Shown in pieces: positions 15,048 to 30,479 of a DNA stretch of 64,000 nt. Source of the stretch: Mixophyes australis. Lineage: Eukaryota > Chordata > Amphibia > Anura > Limnodynastidae. The stretch's first letter is position 1. Every line of letters starts with the position of its first letter. Under the pieces are notes generated by a model. It was given only the letters and a program-made list of their open reading frames with translations, was not told the origin of the DNA and did no database searches. The stretch lies in the NCBI GenBank assembly GCA_036250195.1, contig JAVHZZ010000016.1, forward strand, positions 744,001-808,000, in the 5' to 3' direction. The position numbers and the translations under genes were made by a program.

Positions 15048-16790
15048 CGAATCATGAATCATGAATCATGAATAATGAATCGAATCATGAATCATGAATT
15101 GAATCATGAATCATGAATTGAATCATGAATTATGAATCGAAACAAGAATCATGAAATGAATCATGAATCATGAAACGAATCATAAATCATTAATCATGAA
15201 TCGAATCATTAATCATGAATTGAATCATGAATCATGAATTGAATCATGATTTGAATCATGAATGATGAATCATGAATTGAATCATGAATCATAAATCGAA
15301 TCATAAATCTTGAATCGAATCATGAATCATGTATTGAATCATGAATTATTAATCATGAATCATGAATCGAATCATGAATCATGAATTGAATCATGAATTG
15401 ATTCATAAATCAAGAATCCTGAATTGAATCATGAATCATGAATCGAATCATGAATCATGAATTGAATCATGAATTATGAATCATGAAACATGAATTGAAT
15501 CATGAAACATGAATTGAATCATGAATCATGAATCATGAATCGAATCATGAATTATGAATCATGAATCGAATCATGAATTATGAATCATGAATCATGCATC
15601 ATGAATTAAATCATGAATCATGAATCATAAATCGAATAATGAATTATGAATCATGAATCATGAATCGAATCATGAATCATGAATATTGAATTGAATCATG
15701 AATCATGAATCATGAATCATGAATTGAATCATGAATCGAATCATGAATGAAGAATTGAATCATGAATCATAATTCGAATCATGAATCTCGAATCATGAAT
15801 TGAATCATAAATCATGAATTGAATCATGAATTGAATCATAAATCATGAATCATGAATTGAATCATGAATCATAAATCGAATCATGAATCATGAATTGAAT
15901 CATGAATTATGAATATAATCATGAATCATGAATTGCATCATGAATCATGAATTGAATCATGAATCATGAATCATGAATTAAATCATGAATCATGAAATGA
16001 ATCATGAATTGAATCATGAATCATGAAATGAATCATGAATTGAATCATGAATTGAATCATGAATCATGAATAATGAATTGAATCATGAATCATGAAATGA
16101 ATCATGAATTGAATCATGAATCATGAATTGAATCATGAATCATGAATTGAATCATGAATCATGAAATGAATCATGAAATGAATCATGAATCATGAATCAT
16201 GAATTGAATCATGAATCATGAATCATGATTCATGAATTGAATCATGAATCATGAATCAAATCATGAATCATAAATTGAATCATGAATCATGAATCGAATC
16301 ATGAATCATGAATCATGAATTAAATCATGAATTGAATCATGAATCATGAATCATGAATCATGAATTAAATCATGAATCATGAATCATGAATCATGAATCA
16401 TGAATTGAATCATGAATCGAATCATGAATCATGAATCATGAATTGAATCATGAATTATGAATCATGAATCGAATCATGAATCATGAATTGAATCATGAAT
16501 CATGAATTGAATCATGAATTGAATCATAAATCAAGAATCCTGAATTGAATCATGAATCATGAACCGAATCATGAATCATGAATTGAATCATGAATTATGA
16601 ATCATGAATCATGAATCGAATCATGAATCATGAATTGAATCATGAATCATGAATCGAATCATGAATTATGAATCATGAATCGAATCATGAATCATGAATT
16701 GAATCATGCATCATGAATTAAATCATGAATCATGAATCATAAATCGAATAATGAATCATGAATCATGAATCATGAATCATGAATTGAATC
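15048..16790. repeat. Internal ~4.6-kb-spaced direct repeat, right member
   Basis: Right member of the pair described at 10447-12410. A variant GAACCGAATC at 16561 (shared with 30240, and as GAACCTAATC at 18450) is private to the end segment of the super-unit. The segment ends near 16,790, where the sequence switches to the beginning of the super-unit (CTCG at 16797, as at 5305 and 18745). Confidence 0.75.
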
Positions 16791-18735
16791 ATGAATCTCG
16801 AATCATGAATTGATTCATGAATCATGAATCATAAATCGAATCATGAATCATGAATTGAATCATGAATCATGAATTGAATCATGAATCATGAATTGAATCA
16901 AGAATCATGAATCATAAATCATGAATTGAATCATGAATTATGAATCATGAATCGAAACATGAATCATGAATTGAATCATGAATCATGAATCATGAAATGA
17001 ATCAAGAATCATGAATCGAATCATGAATCATGAATCATGAATCATGAATAATGAATCGAATAATGAATCATGAATTGAATCATGAATCATGAATTGAATC
17101 ATGAATTATGAATCGAAACGAGAATCATGAAATGAATCATGAATCATGAAACGAATCATAAATCATTAATCATGAATCGAATCATGAATCATGAATTGAA
17201 TCATGAATCATGAATTGAATCATGATTTGAATCATGAATCATGAGTCATGAATTGAATCATGAATCATAATTCGAATCATAAATCTTGAATCGAATCATG
17301 AATCATGAATTAAATCATGAATTATGAATCATGAATCATGAATCGAATCATGAATCATGAATCGAATCATGAATCATGAATTGAATCATGAATTGAATCA
17401 TAAATCAAGAATCCTGAATTGAATCATGAATCATGAATCGAATCATGAATCATGAATTGAATCATGAATTATGAATCATGAATCATGAATCGAATCATGA
17501 ATCATGAATTGAATCATGAATCATGAAATGAATCATGAATTGAATCATGAATCATGAATAATGAATTGAATCATGAATCATGAAATGAATCATGAATTGA
17601 ATCATGAATCATGAATTGAATCATGAATCATGAATTGAATCATGAATTGAATCATGAATCATGAATCATGAATTGAATCACGAATCATGAATCATGAATT
17701 GAATCACGAATCATGAATCATGATTCATGAATTGAATCATGAATCATGAATCAAATCATGAATCATAAATTGAATCATGAATCATGAATTGAATCATGAA
17801 TTATGAATTGAATCATAATTTGAATCATGAATCATGAATCATGAATCATGAATCATGAATTGAATCATGAATCATCAATCATGAATTAAATCATGAATCA
17901 TGAAATGAATCATGAATTGAATCATGAATCATGAAATGAATCATGAATTGAATCATGAATTGAATCATGAATCATGAATAATGAATTGAATCATGAATCA
18001 TGAAATGAATCATGAATTGAATCATGAATCATGAATTGAATCATGAATCATGAAATGAATCATGAAATGAATCATGAATCATGAATCATGAATTGAATCA
18101 TGAATCATGAATCATGATTCATGAATTGAATCATGAATCATGAATCAAATCATGAATCATAAATTGAATCATGAATCATGAATCGAATCATGAATCATGA
18201 ATCATGAATTAAATCATGAATTGAATCATGAATCATGAATCATGAATCATGAATTAAATCATGAATCATGAATCATGAATCATGAATCATGAATTGAATC
18301 ATGAATCGAATCATGAATCATGAATCATGAATTGAATCATGAATTATGAATCATGAATCGAATCATGAATCATGAATTGAATCATGAATCATGAATTGAA
18401 TCATGAATTGAATCATAAATCAAGAATCCTGAATTGAATCATGAATCATGAACCTAATCATGAATCATGAATTGAATCATGAATTATGAATCATGAATCA
18501 TGAATCGAATCATGAATCATGAATTGAATCATGAATCATGAATCGAATCATGAATTATGAATCATGAATCGAATCATGAATCATGAATTGAATCATGCAT
18601 CATGAATTAAATCATGAATCATGAATCATAAATCGAATAATGAATTATGAATCATGAATCATGAATCGAATCATGAATCATGAATCTTGAATTGAATAAT
18701 GAATCATGAATCATGAATCATGAATCATGAATTGA
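16790..18735. repeat. Truncated super-unit copy (beginning plus end only)
   Basis: The first ~1.06 kb (16,790-17,850) matches the start of the super-unit (5290-6360 and 18735-19795): CTCG 5305/16797/18745, GAAACGAG 5644/17115/19063, TGAGTCA 5771/17242/19190. At about 17,850-17,870 it jumps to words that match the last ~0.85 kb of the unit (near 15.95-16.78 and 29.64-30.48 kb): CATCAATC 17872/29643 and GAACC 16561/18450/30240. Its CATCAATC variant and the CTTGAATTGAATAATG words near 18,685 agree with 29.64-30.48 kb rather than 15.96-16.79 kb. The simplest reading is a third super-unit copy that lost about 9.6 kb internally. Seen: the matches and order. Inferred: deletion by unequal exchange. 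Confidence 0.75.
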
Positions 18736-21700
18736 ATCATGAATCTCGAATCATGAATTGATTCATGAATCATGAATCATAAATCGAATCATGAATCATG
18801 AATTGAATCATGAATCATGAATTGAATCATGAATCATGAATTGAATCAAGAATCATGAATCATAAATCATGAATTGAATCATGAATTATGAATCATGAAT
18901 CGAAACATGAATCATGAATTGAATCATGAATCATGAATCATGAAATGAATCAAGAATCATGAATCGAATCATGAATCATGAATCATGAATCATGAATAAT
19001 GAATCGAATAATGAATCATGAATTGAATCATGAATCATGAATTGAATCATGAATTATGAATCGAAACGAGAATCATGAAATGAATCATGAATCATGAAAC
19101 GAATCATAAATCATTAATCATGAATCGAATCATGAATCATGAATTGAATCATGAATCATGAATTGAATCATGATTTGAATCATGAATCATGAGTCATGAA
19201 TTGAATCATGAATCATAATTCGAATCATAAATCTTGAATCGAATCATGAATCATGAATTAAATTATGAATTATGAATCATGAATCATGAATCGAATCATG
19301 AATCATGAATCGAATCATGAATCATGAATTGAATCATGAATTGAATCATAAATCAAGAATCCTGAATTGAATCATGAATCATGAATCGAATCATGAATCA
19401 TGAATTGAATCATGAATTATGAATCATGAATCATGAATCGAATCATGAATCATGAATTGAATCATGAATCATGAAATGAATCATGAATTGAATCATGAAT
19501 CATGAATAATGAATTGAATCATGAATCATGAAATGAATCATGAATTGAATCATGAATCATGAATTGAATCATGAATCATGAATTGAATCATGAATTGAAT
19601 CATGAATCATGAATCATGAATTGAATCACGAATCATGAATCATGAATTGAATCACGAATCATGAATCATGATTCATGAATTGAATCATGAATCATGAATC
19701 AAATCATGAATCATAAATTGAATCATGAATCATGAATTGAATCATGAATTATGAATTGAATCATAATTTGAATCATGAATCATGAATCATGAATCATGAA
19801 TCATGAATTAAATCATGAATCGAATCATGAATCATGAATTGAATCATGAATTGAATCATAAATCATGAATCATGAATTGAATCATGAATCATAAATCGAA
19901 TCATGAATCATGAATTGAATCATGAATCATGAATATAATCATGAATCATGAATTGCATCATGAATCATGAATTGAATCTTGAATCATTAATCATGAATTA
20001 AATCATGAATCATGAAATGAATCATGAATTGAATCATGAATCATGAAATGAATCATGAATTGAATCATAAATTGAATCATGAATCATGAATAATGAATTG
20101 AATCATAAATCATGAAATGAATCATGAATTGAATCATGAATCATGAATTGAATCATGAATCATGAAATGAATCATGAATTTAATCATGAATCATGAATTG
20201 AATCATGAATCATGATTCATGAATTGAATCATGAATTATGAATCATGAATCATGAATCGAATCATGAATCATGAATTGAATCATGAATCATGAAATGAAT
20301 CATGAATTGAATCATGAATCATGAATAATGAATTGAATCATGAATCATGAAATGAATCATGAATTGAATCATGAATCATGAATTGAATCATGAATCATGA
20401 ATTGAATCATGAATTGAATCATGAATCATGAATCATGAATTGAATCACGAATCATGAATTGAATCATGAATTGAATCATGAATCATGAATCATGAATTGA
20501 ATCATGAATCATGAATAATGAATTGAATCATGAATCATGAAATGAATCATGAATTGAATCATGAATCATGAATTGAATCATGAATCATGAATTGAATCAT
20601 GAATTGAATCATGAATCATGAATCAAATCATGAATCATAAATTGAATCATGAATCATGAATCGAATCATGAATTATGAATTGAATCATAATTTGAATCAT
20701 GAATCATGAATCATGAATATAATCATGAATCATGAATTGCATCATGAATCATGAATTGAATCATGAATTGAATCATAAATCATGAATCATGAATATAATC
20801 ATGAATCATGAATTGCATCATGAATCATGAATTGAATCATGAATCATTAATCATGAACTAAATCATGAATCATGAAATGAATCATGAATTGAATCATGAA
20901 TCATGAAATGAATCATGAATTGAATCATAAATTGAATCATGAATCATGAATAATGAATTGAATCATAAATCATGAAATGAATCATGAATTGAATCATGAA
21001 TCATGAATTGAATCATGAATTGAATCATGAATCATGAATTGAATCATGAATCATGAAATGAATCATGAAAGGAATCATGAATTGAATCATGAATCATGAA
21101 TTGAATCATGAATCATGATTCATGAATTGAATCATGAATCATGAATCAAATCATGAATCATAAATTGAATCATGAATAATGAATCATGAATTGAATCATG
21201 AATCATGATTCATGAATTGAATCATGAATCATGAATCAAATCATGAATCATAAATTGAATCATGAATCATGAATCATGAATCATGAATTGAATTATGAAT
21301 TGAATCATAAATCAAGAATCCTGAATTGAATTATGAATCATGAATTAAATCATGAATTATGAATCATGAATCATGAATCGAATCATGAATCATGAAATGA
21401 ATCATGAATCATGAATCGAATCATGAATTTCGAATCATGAATTGAATCATGAATCATGAATTGAATCATGAATCTCGAATCATGAATTGATTCATGAATC
21501 ATGAATCATAAATCGAATCATGAATCATGAATTGAATCATGAATCATGAATTGAATCATGAATCATGAATTGAATCAAGAATCATGAATCATGAATCATG
21601 AATTGAATCATGAATTATGAATCATGAATCGAAACATGAATCATGAATTGAATCATGAATCATGAATCATGAAATGAATCAAGAATCATGAATCGAATCA

Positions 21701-22289
21701 TGAATCATGAATCATGAATCATGAATCATGAATCATGAATAATGAATCGAATAATGAATCATGAATTGAATCATGAATCATGAATTGAATCATGAATTAT
21801 GAATCGAAACGAGAATCATGAAATGAATCATGAATCATGAAACGAATCATAAATCATTAATCATGAATCGAATCATGAATCATGAATTGAATCATGAATC
21901 ATGAATTGAATCATGATTTGAATCATGAATCATGAGTCATGAATTGAATCATGAATCATAATTCGAATCATAAATCTTGAATCGAATCATGAATCATGAA
22001 TTAAATCATGAATTATGAATCATGAATCATGAATCGAATCATGAATCATGAATCGAATCATGAATCATGAATTGAATCATGAATTGAATCATAAATCAAG
22101 AATCCTGAATTGAATCATGAATCATGAATCGAATCATGAATCATGAATTGAATCATGAATTATGAATCATGAATCATGAATCGAATCATGAATCATGAAT
22201 TGAATCATGAATCATGAAATGAATCATGAATTGAATCATGAATCATGAATAATGAATTGAATCATGAATCATGAAATGAATCATGAATT

Positions 22290-22403
22290 GAATCATGAAT
22301 CATGAATTGAATCATGAATCATGAATTGAATCATGAATCATGAATTGAATCATGAATCATGAATTGAATCATGAATCATGAATTGAATCATGAATCATGA
22401 ATT
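22290..22403. repeat. Six perfect 19-bp LLS words in tandem
   Basis: The word GAATCATGAATCATGAATT is repeated six times without a mismatch (6 x 19 = 114 bp). The corresponding place in super-unit copy 1 (near 8910-8960) has fewer copies, so this is a local expansion by slippage or short-range exchange. It is the cleanest 19-mer run I noticed. Comparable four-copy runs occur, for example at 7591-7666. Confidence 0.85.
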
Positions 22404-22863
22404 GAATCATGAATTGAATCATGAATCATGAATCATGAATTGAATCACGAATCATGAATCATGAATTGAATCACGAATCATGAATCATGATTCATGAATT
22501 GAATCATGAATCATGAATCAAATCATGAATCATAAATTGAATCATGAATCATGAATTGAATCATGAATTATAAATTGAATCATAATTTGAATCATGAATC
22601 ATGAATCATGAATCATGAATCATGAATTAAATCATGAATCGAATCATGAATCATGAATTGAATCATGAATTGAATCATAAATCATGAATCATGAATTGAA
22701 TCATGAATCATAAATCGAATCATGAATCATGAATTGAATCATGAATCATGAATATAATCATGAATCATGAATTGCATCATGAATCATGAATTGAATCTTG
22801 AATCATTAATCATGAATTAAATCATGAATCATGAAATGAATCATGAATTGAATCATGAATCAT

Positions 22864-22949
22864 GAAATGAATCATGAATTGAATCATAAATTGAATCATG
22901 AATCATGAAATGAATCATGAATTGAATCATAAATTGAATCATGAATCAT
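22864..22949. repeat. 43-bp tandem duplication
   Basis: Two adjacent 43-bp copies (22864-22906 and 22907-22949), each reading S-L-S-L-S-L-L: GAAAT, GAATCAT, GAATT, GAATCAT, AAATT, GAATCAT, GAATCAT. The equivalent place in copy 1 (about 9405-9450) has a single copy, so the duplication is specific to super-unit copy 2. It consists of whole words, leaving the 5/7 phase intact. Confidence 0.8.
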
Positions 22950-25900
22950 GAATAATGAATTGAATCATAAATCATGAAATGAATCATGAATTGAATCATG
23001 AATCATGAATTGAATCATGAATCATGAATTGAATCATGAATCATGAAATGAATCATGAATTTAATCATGAATCATGAATTGAATCATGAATCATGATTCA
23101 TGAATTGAATCATGAATCATGAATCAAATCATGAATCATAAATTGAATCATGAATCATGAATCATGAATTGAATTATGAATTGAATCATAAATCAAGAAT
23201 CCTGAATTGAATCATGAATCATAATTTGAATCATGAATTATGAATCATGAATCATGAATCGAATCATGAATCATGAAATGAATCATGAATCATGAATCGA
23301 AACATGAATCTCGTATCATGAATTGAATCATGAATCATGAATTGAATCATGAATTGAATCATAAATCATGAATCATGAATTGAATCATGAATCATAAATC
23401 GAATCATAAATCATGAATCGAATCATGAATCATGAATCATGAATTGAATCATGAATTGAATCATAAATCAAGAATCCTGAATTGAATCATGAATCATGAA
23501 TCGAATCATGAATCATGAATTGAATCATGAATTATGAATCATGAATCATGAATCGAATCATGAATCATGAAACATGAATCATGAATTGAATCATAAATCA
23601 TGAATCGAATCATGAATTAAATAATGAATCATGAATCATGAATTGAATCATGAATCATGAATCGAATCATGAATCATGAATCATGAATCATGAATTAAAT
23701 CATAAATTGAATTATAAATCATAAATCATGAATTGAATCATAAATCATGAATCATGAATCGAATCATGATTCATGAATCATGAATCATGAATCGAATCAT
23801 AAATCATGTATTGAATCATGAATCATGAATTAAATCATGAATCATGAATCATGAATTATGAATTGAATCATGAATTATGAATCATGAATCGAAACATGAA
23901 TCATGAATTGAATCATGAATCATGAATCATGAAATGAATCAAGAATCATGAATCGAATCATGAATCATGAATCATGAATAATGAATCGAATCATGAATCA
24001 TGAATTGAATCATGAATCATGAATTGAATCATGAATTATGAATCGAAACAAGAATCATGAAATGAATCATGAATCATGAAACGAATCATAAATCATTAAT
24101 CATGAATCGAATCATTAATCATGAATTGAATCATGAATCATGAATTGAATCATGATTTGAATCATGAATGATGAATCATGAATTGAATCATGAATCATAA
24201 ATCGAATCATAAATCTTGAATCGAATCATGAATCATGTATTTAATCATGAATTATTAATCATGAATCATGAATCGAATCATGAATCATGAATTGAATCAT
24301 GAATTGATTCATAAATCAAGAATCCTGAATTGAATCATGAATCAAGAATCGAATCATGAATCATGAATTGAATCATGAATTATGAATCATGAATCATGAA
24401 TCGAATCATGAAACATGAATTGAATCATGAATCGAATCATGAATTATGAATCATGAATCATGCATCATGAATTAAATCATGAATCATGAATCATAAATCG
24501 AATAATGAATTATGAATCATGAATCATGAATCATGAATATTGAATTGAATCATGAATCATGAATCATGAATCATGAATCATGAATTGAATCATGAATCGA
24601 ATCATGAATGAAGAATTGAATCATGAATCATAATTCGAATCATGAATCTCGAATCATGAATTGAATCATGAATCATGAATTGAATCATGAATTGAATCAT
24701 AAATCATGAATCATGAATTGAATCATGAATCATAAATCGAATCATGAATCATCAATTGAATCATGAATTATGAATATAATCATGAATCATGAATTGCATC
24801 ATGAATCATGAATTGAATCATGAATCATCAATCATGAATTAAATCATGAATCATGAATCATGAAATGAATCATGAATTGAATCATGAATCATGAAATGAA
24901 TCATGAATTGAATCATGAATTGAATCATGAATCATGAATAATGAATTGAATCATGAATCATGAAATGAATCATGAATTGAATCATGAATCATGAATTGAA
25001 TCATGAATCATGAATTGAATCATGAATCATGAATTGAATCATGAATCATGAAATGAATCATGAAATTAATCATGAATCATGAATCATGAATTGAATCATG
25101 AATCATGAATCATGATTCATGAATTGAATCATGAATCATGAATCATGAATTGAATCATGAATCATGAATCATGATTCATGAATTGAATCATGAATCATGA
25201 ATCAAATCATGAATCATAAATTGAATCATGAATCATGAATCGAATCATGAATCATGAATCATAAAATGAATCATGAATCATGAATCGAATCATGAATCAT
25301 GAATCATGAATTAAATCATGAATTGAATCATGAATCATGAATCATGAAGTAAATCATGAATCGAATCATGAATCATGAATCGAATCATGAATCATGAATC
25401 ATGAATCATGAATCATGAATTGAATCATGAATCGAATCATGAATCATGAATCATGAATCGAATCATGAATTATGAATCATGAATCGAATCATGAATCATG
25501 AATTGAATCATGAATCATGAATTGAATCATGAATTGAATCATAAATCAAGAATCCTGAATTGAATCATGAATCATGAATCGAATCATGAATCATGAATTG
25601 AATCATGAATTATGAATCATGAATCATGAATCGAATCATGAATCATGAATTGAATCATGAATCATGAATCGAATCATGAATTATGAATCATGAATCGAAT
25701 CATGAATCATGAATTGAATCATGCATCATGAATTAAATCATGAATCATGAATCATAAATCGAATAATGAATTATGAATCATGAATCATGAATCGAATCAT
25801 AAATCATGAATCTTGAATTGAATAATGAATCATGAATCATGAATCATGAATTGAATCATGAATCGAATCATGAATCATGAATTGAATCATGAATCATAAT

Positions 25901-28900
25901 TCGAATCATGAATCTCGAATCATGAATTGAATCATGAATCATGAATTGAATCATGAATTGAATCATGAATCATCAATCATGAATTAAATCATGAATCATG
26001 AATCATGAAATGAATCATCAATCATCAATCATGAATTAAATCATGAATCATGAATCATGAAATGAATCATGAATTGAATCATAAATCATGAAATGAATCA
26101 TGAATTGAATCATGAATTGAATCATGAATCATGAATAATGAATTGAATCATGAATCATGAATCATGAATTGAATCATGAATCATGAATTGAATCATGAAT
26201 CATGAATTGAATCATGAATCATGAAATGAATCATGAATCATGAATTGAATCATGAATCATGAATTGAATCATGAATCATGAAATGAATCATGAATCATGA
26301 ATCTTGAATTGAATCATGAATCATGAATCATGATTCATGAATTGAATCATGAATCATGAATCAAATCATAAATCATAAATTGAATCATGAATCATGAATC
26401 ATGAATTAAATCATGAATTGAATCATGAATCATGAATCATGAATTAAATCATGAATCGAATCATGAATCATGAATCATGAATTGAATCATGAATCATGAA
26501 TTGAATCATGAATCAAATCATGAATCATGAATCATGAATCGAATCATGAATTATGAATCATGAATCGAATCATGAATCATGAATTGAATCATGAATCAAA
26601 TCATGAATCATGAATTGAATCATGAATCATGAATCGAATCATGAATCATGAATCATGAATTGAATCATGAATCATGAATCATGAATTGAATCATGAATCG
26701 AATCATGAATCATGAATTGATACATGAATCATAATTAGAATCATGAATCTCGAATCATGAATTAAATCATGAATCATGAATTGAATCATGAATTGAAACA
26801 TAAATCATGAATCATGAATTGAATCATGAATCATAAATCGAATCATGAATCATTATTTGAATCATGAATCATGAATATAATCATGAATCATGAATTGCAT
26901 CATGAATCATGAATTGAATCATGAATCATGAATCATGAAATGAATCATGAATTGAATCTTGAATCATGAAATGAATCATGAATTGAATCATGAATTGAAT
27001 CATGAATTGAATCATGAATTATGAATTGAATCATGAATCATGAATTGAATCATGAATCATGAAATGAATCATGAATTGAATCATGAATTGAATCATGAAT
27101 CATGAAATGAATCATGAATTGAATCATGAATCATGAATTGAATCATGAATCATGAATAAAATCATGAATCATGAATCGAATCATGAATCATGAATTGAAT
27201 CATGAATTGAATCATGAATCATGAATCATGAATCATGAATTAAATCATGAATCGAATCATGAATCATGAATCATGAATTGAATCATGAATTGAATCATAA
27301 ATCATGAATCATGAATTGAATCATGAATCATAAATCGAATCATGAATCATGAATTGAATCATTAATCATGAATTAAATCATGAATCACGAATCATGAAAT
27401 GAATCATGAATTGAATCATGAATCATGAAATGAATCATGATTTGAATCATGAATTGAATCATGAATCATGAATAATGAATTGAATCATGAATCATGAAAT
27501 GAATCATGAATTGAATCATGAATCATGAATTGAATCATGAATCATGAATTGAATCATGAATCATGAATCATGATTCATGAATTGAATCATGAATCATGAA
27601 TCAAATCATGAATCATAAATTGAATCATGAATCATGAATCGAATCATGAATCATGAATCATAAATTGAATCATGAATCACGAATCGAATCATGAATCATG
27701 AATCATGAATCATGAATTAAATCATGAATTGAATCATGAATCATGAATCATGAATTAAATCATGAATCGAATCATGAATCATGAATCATGAATCGAATCA
27801 TGAATCATGAATCATGAATCATGAATTGAATCATGAATCGAATCATGAATCATGAATCTAATCATGAATTATGAATCATGAATCGAATCATGAATCATGA
27901 ATTGAATCATGAATCATGAATTGAATCATGAATTGAATCATAAATCAAGAATCCTGAATTGAATCATGAATCATGAATTGAATCATGAATTATGAATCAT
28001 GAATCATGAATCGAATCATGAATCATGAATTGAATCATGAATCATGAATCGAATCATGAATTATGAATCATGAATCGAATCATGAATCATGAATTGAATC
28101 ATGCATCATGAATTAAATCATGAATCATGAATCATAAATCGAATAATGAATTATGAATCATGAATCATGAATCGAATCATGAATCATGAATCTTGAATTG
28201 AATAATGAATCATGAATCATGAATCATGAATTGAATCATGAATCGAATCATGAATCATGAATTGAATCATGAATCATAATTCGAATCATGAATCTCGAAT
28301 CATGAATTGAATCATGAATCATGAATTGAATCATGAATCATCAATCATGAATTAAATCATGAATCATGAATCATGAAATGAATCATCAATCATCAATCAT
28401 GAATTAAATCATGAATCATCAATCATGAAATGAATCATGAATTGAATCATGAATCATGAATCATGAATCATGAATCGAATCATGAATCATGAATTGAATA
28501 ATGAATCATGAATTATGAATCATGAATCATGAATTGAATCATAAATTGAATCATAAATCATGAATTTAATCATGAATCATGAATCGAATCATGAATCATG
28601 AATTGAATCATAAATCATGAATCATGAATCATGAATTGAATCATGAATCATGAATTAAATCATGAATCATGAACTGAATCATGAATCATGAATCGAATCA
28701 TGAATCATGAATCATGAATAATGAATCGAATCATGAATCATGAATTGAATCATGAATCATGAATTGAATCATGAATTATGAATATAAACAAGAATCATGA
28801 AATGAATCATGAATCATGAAACGAATCATAAATCATTAATCATGAATCGAATCATTAATCATGAATTGAATCATGAATCATGAATTGAATCATGATTTGA

Positions 28901-30479
28901 ATCATGAATGATGAATCATGAATTGAATCATGAATCATAAATCGAATCATAAATCTTGAATCGAATCATGAATCATGTATTGAATCATGAATTATTAATC
29001 ATGAATCATGTATTGAATCATGAATTATTAATCATGAATCATGAATCGAATCATGAATCATGAATTGAATCATGAATTGATTCATAAATCAAGAATCCTG
29101 AATTGAATCATGAATCATGAATCGAATCATGAATCATGAATTGAATCATGAATTATGAATCATGAAACATGAATTGAATCATGAAACATGAATTGAATCA
29201 TGAATCATGAATCATGAATCGAATCATGAATTATGAATCATGAATCGAATCATGAATTATGAATCATGAATCATGCATCATGAATTAAATCATGAATCAT
29301 GAATCATAAATCGAATAATGAATTATGAATCATGAATCATGAATCGAATCATGAATCATGAATATTGAATTGAATCATGAATCATGAATCATGAATCATG
29401 AATTGAATCATGAATCGAATCATGAATGAAGAATTGAATCATGAATCATAATTCGAATCATGAATCTCGAATCATAAATTGAATCATAAATCATGAATTG
29501 AATCATGAATTGAATCATAAATCATGAATCATGAATTGAATCATGAATCATAAATCGAATCATGAATCATGAATTGAATCATGAATTATGAATAGAATCA
29601 TGAATCATGAATTGCATCATGAATCATGAATTGAATCATGAATCATCAATCATGAATTAAATCATGAATCATGAAATGAATCATGAATTGAATCATGAAT
29701 CATGAAATGAATCATGAATTGAATCATGAATTGAATCATGAATCATGAATAATGAATTGAATCATGAATCATGAAATGAATCATGAATTGAATCATGAAT
29801 CATGAATTGTATCATGAATCATGAATTGAATCATGAATCATGAAATGAATCATGAAATGAATCATGAATCATGAATCATGAATTGAATCATGAATCATGA
29901 ATCATGATTCATGAATTGAATCATGAATCATGAATCAAATCATGAATCATAAATTGAATCATGAATCATGAATCGAATCATGAATCATGAATCATGAATT
30001 AAATCATGAATTGAATCATGAATCATGAATCATGAATCATGAATTAAATCATGAATCATGAATCATGAATCATGAATCATGAATTGAATCATGAATCGAA
30101 TCATGAAGCATGAATCATGAATTGAATCATGAATTATGAATCATGAATCGAATCATGAATCATGAATTGAATCATGAATCATGAATTGAATCATGAATTG
30201 AATCATAAATCAAGAATCCTGAATTGAATCATGAATCATGAACCGAATCATGAATCATGAATTGAATCATGAATTATGAATCATGAATCATGAATCGAAT
30301 CATGAATCATGAATTGAATCATGAATCATGAATCGAATCATGAATTATGAATCATGAATCGAATCATGAATCATGAATTGAATCATGCATCATGAATTAA
30401 ATCATGAATCATGAATCATAAATCGAATAATGAATTATGAATCATGAATCATGAATCGAATCATGAATCATGAATCTTG

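Larger units (their letters stand above)
5290..16790. repeat. ~11.5-kb super-unit, full copy 1
   Basis: This matches 18735-30480 along its length. Marker pairs (left/right, offset) are: CTCG before GATTCATG 5305/18745 (13440); TGAGTCA 5771/19190 (13419); TAATTTG 7288/20688 (13400); GAAACGAG 8432/21806 (13374); CTCGTATC 9803/23310 (13507); the AAATATAAATC word 10201/23708 (13507; T for A in the right copy); GAAACAAG 10538/24045 (13507); GAATGAAG 11141/24606 (13465); double CATCAATC 12481/26015 (13534); GATACATG 13045/26719 (13674); GAAACAAG 15139/28785 (13646); GAATGAAG 15745/29424 (13679); GAACC 16561/30240 (13679). Order is fully conserved and the drift is only about 300 bp over 11 kb. The unit contains an internal ~4.6-kb direct repeat (10447-12410 and 15048-16790). 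Confidence 0.85.
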
